Origin: Aquifex sp964425585
GTDB taxonomy: Bacteria; Aquificota; Aquificia; Aquificales; Aquificaceae
Length of the DNA stretch: 13,725 nt
Assembly (NCBI GenBank): GCA_964425585.1
Contig: CAYRMG010000032.1
Span: 1 to 13,725, forward strand
Direction of reading: 5' to 3'
Of this stretch, positions 13,470 through 13,725 are shown one piece after another (position 1 is the first letter of the stretch; every line of letters begins with the position of its first letter). Both the position numbers and the translations under genes were made by a program. Below the pieces are notes generated by a model that ran no database searches, had not been told where the DNA came from, and was given only the letters and a program-made list of their open reading frames with translations.

Positions 13470-13725
13470 AGTTGACAAAGATGGATTCAAGCTTGAAGAT
13501 AAAAGCTTTCCTGAAAAAAAACTTTACGATGATAAAGAAACCGAGGCCGAGTTTCCCGAAGTTCAGTTGATGAAAGATAAAGAAGGATATATCAGATACG
13601 TAGATTTTGAATTTATCGGACTTAATGACAAAGAAGTATTAAGAGCCTTTGAAAGTTACGTAAAGAAGCTATCTCCAAAAGGTTTGTATACAGTCCCTGA
13701 GCTAAACCTTAAAAATGTTCCTTTT
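13444..13725 (+). CDS. Acidic protein overlapping the MuF 3' end, truncated by window; possible immunity protein
   Basis: An ORF from ATG 13444 runs off the window (94 residues visible) and overlaps the MuF gene by 26 bases in another frame. It reads MKEVILNLEVDKDGFKLEDK, then LYDDKETEAEFPEVQLMKDK, YIRYVDFEFIGLNDKEVLRA and FESYVKKLSPKGLYTVPELN. It is acidic, with more Asp/Glu than Lys/Arg, and seems to alternate strands and helices. AAGGAAAGG (13422-13430) lies 13 bases upstream, rather far, so coupling to the MuF gene is likely. I recognise no family. An acidic protein encoded straight after a toxin-like domain is what an immunity protein looks like, but it could equally be a capsid accessory protein. 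The ending is unknown. Confidence 0.6.
   Translation, partial: MKEVILNLEVDKDGFKLEDKSFPEKKLYDDKETEAEFPEVQLMKDKEGYIRYVDFEFIGLNDKEVLRAFESYVKKLSPKGLYTVPELNLKNVPF

Noticed and set aside
1..13725. CRISPR array, tRNA, rRNA, insertion sequence or attachment site
   Set aside because: No regularly spaced direct repeats, cloverleaf-like sequences, transposase motifs or terminal inverted repeats were seen on reading; short repeated words are explained by codon bias.

Overview
This window is a block of structural genes from a tailed double-stranded DNA virus (or a prophage) with siphovirus-type architecture. Every gene I can support is on the + strand. Genes are packed with ATGA, GTGA, TTGA, TAATG or TGATG stop/start overlaps and mostly strong AGGAGGT-type ribosome binding sites. 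I see no terminase, integrase, replication, lysis or tRNA gene. The host looks like a thermophilic bacterium, perhaps of the Aquificales type: arginine is mostly AGA/AGG, isoleucine is often ATA, proteins are rich in Lys/Glu/Ile, and GC is moderate (low-to-mid 40s percent by eye, not counted). This host call is inference from composition only. Two runs of exactly 100 N (1353-1452 and 8563-8662) mark assembly gaps inside genes, so this is probably a draft or metagenomic scaffold.

Layout. 1-615: end of a capsid scaffold-like protein. 618-886: a possible mini-ORF and a 66-residue single-pass membrane protein. 883-1638: major capsid protein, broken by gap 1. 1648-2771: neck genes (a possible overlapping basic ORF, an HK97 gp10-like protein, a connector-like protein and a tail-terminator-like protein). 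2768-4028: three less certain virion proteins. 4030-5186: tail tube protein and a companion beta-rich protein. 5196-5698: a tail assembly chaperone pair joined by a predicted programmed -1 frameshift at T_TTT_TTC (lambda G/GT logic). 5689-7620: tape measure. 7617-10493: distal tail and baseplate genes, including a gp27/gpD-like hub broken by gap 2. 10541-11908: portal. 11889-13469: MuF-type minor head protein with a C-terminal extension of about 220 residues. 13444 to the right edge: start of an unknown acidic protein.

How the parts fit. Portal and MuF protein would form the packaging vertex; scaffold and coat protein build the shell around it. The neck proteins join the shell to a flexible tail, whose tube assembles on the tape measure with help from the G/GT chaperones and ends in the hub and tip proteins. 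Portal and MuF come after the tail genes, not before the scaffold as usual; this is either a rearranged order or the linear cut of a circular map.

The best candidate for something new is the right end. The MuF protein carries a C-terminal domain whose His/Arg helix, L-x-x-I-L-x-x-P-D turn and strand-rich end resemble the BECR-type nuclease domains known at MuF C-termini, and an acidic ORF overlaps its 3' end by 26 bases. That arrangement fits a capsid-carried toxin with an immunity protein, though neither activity is proven by the sequence.
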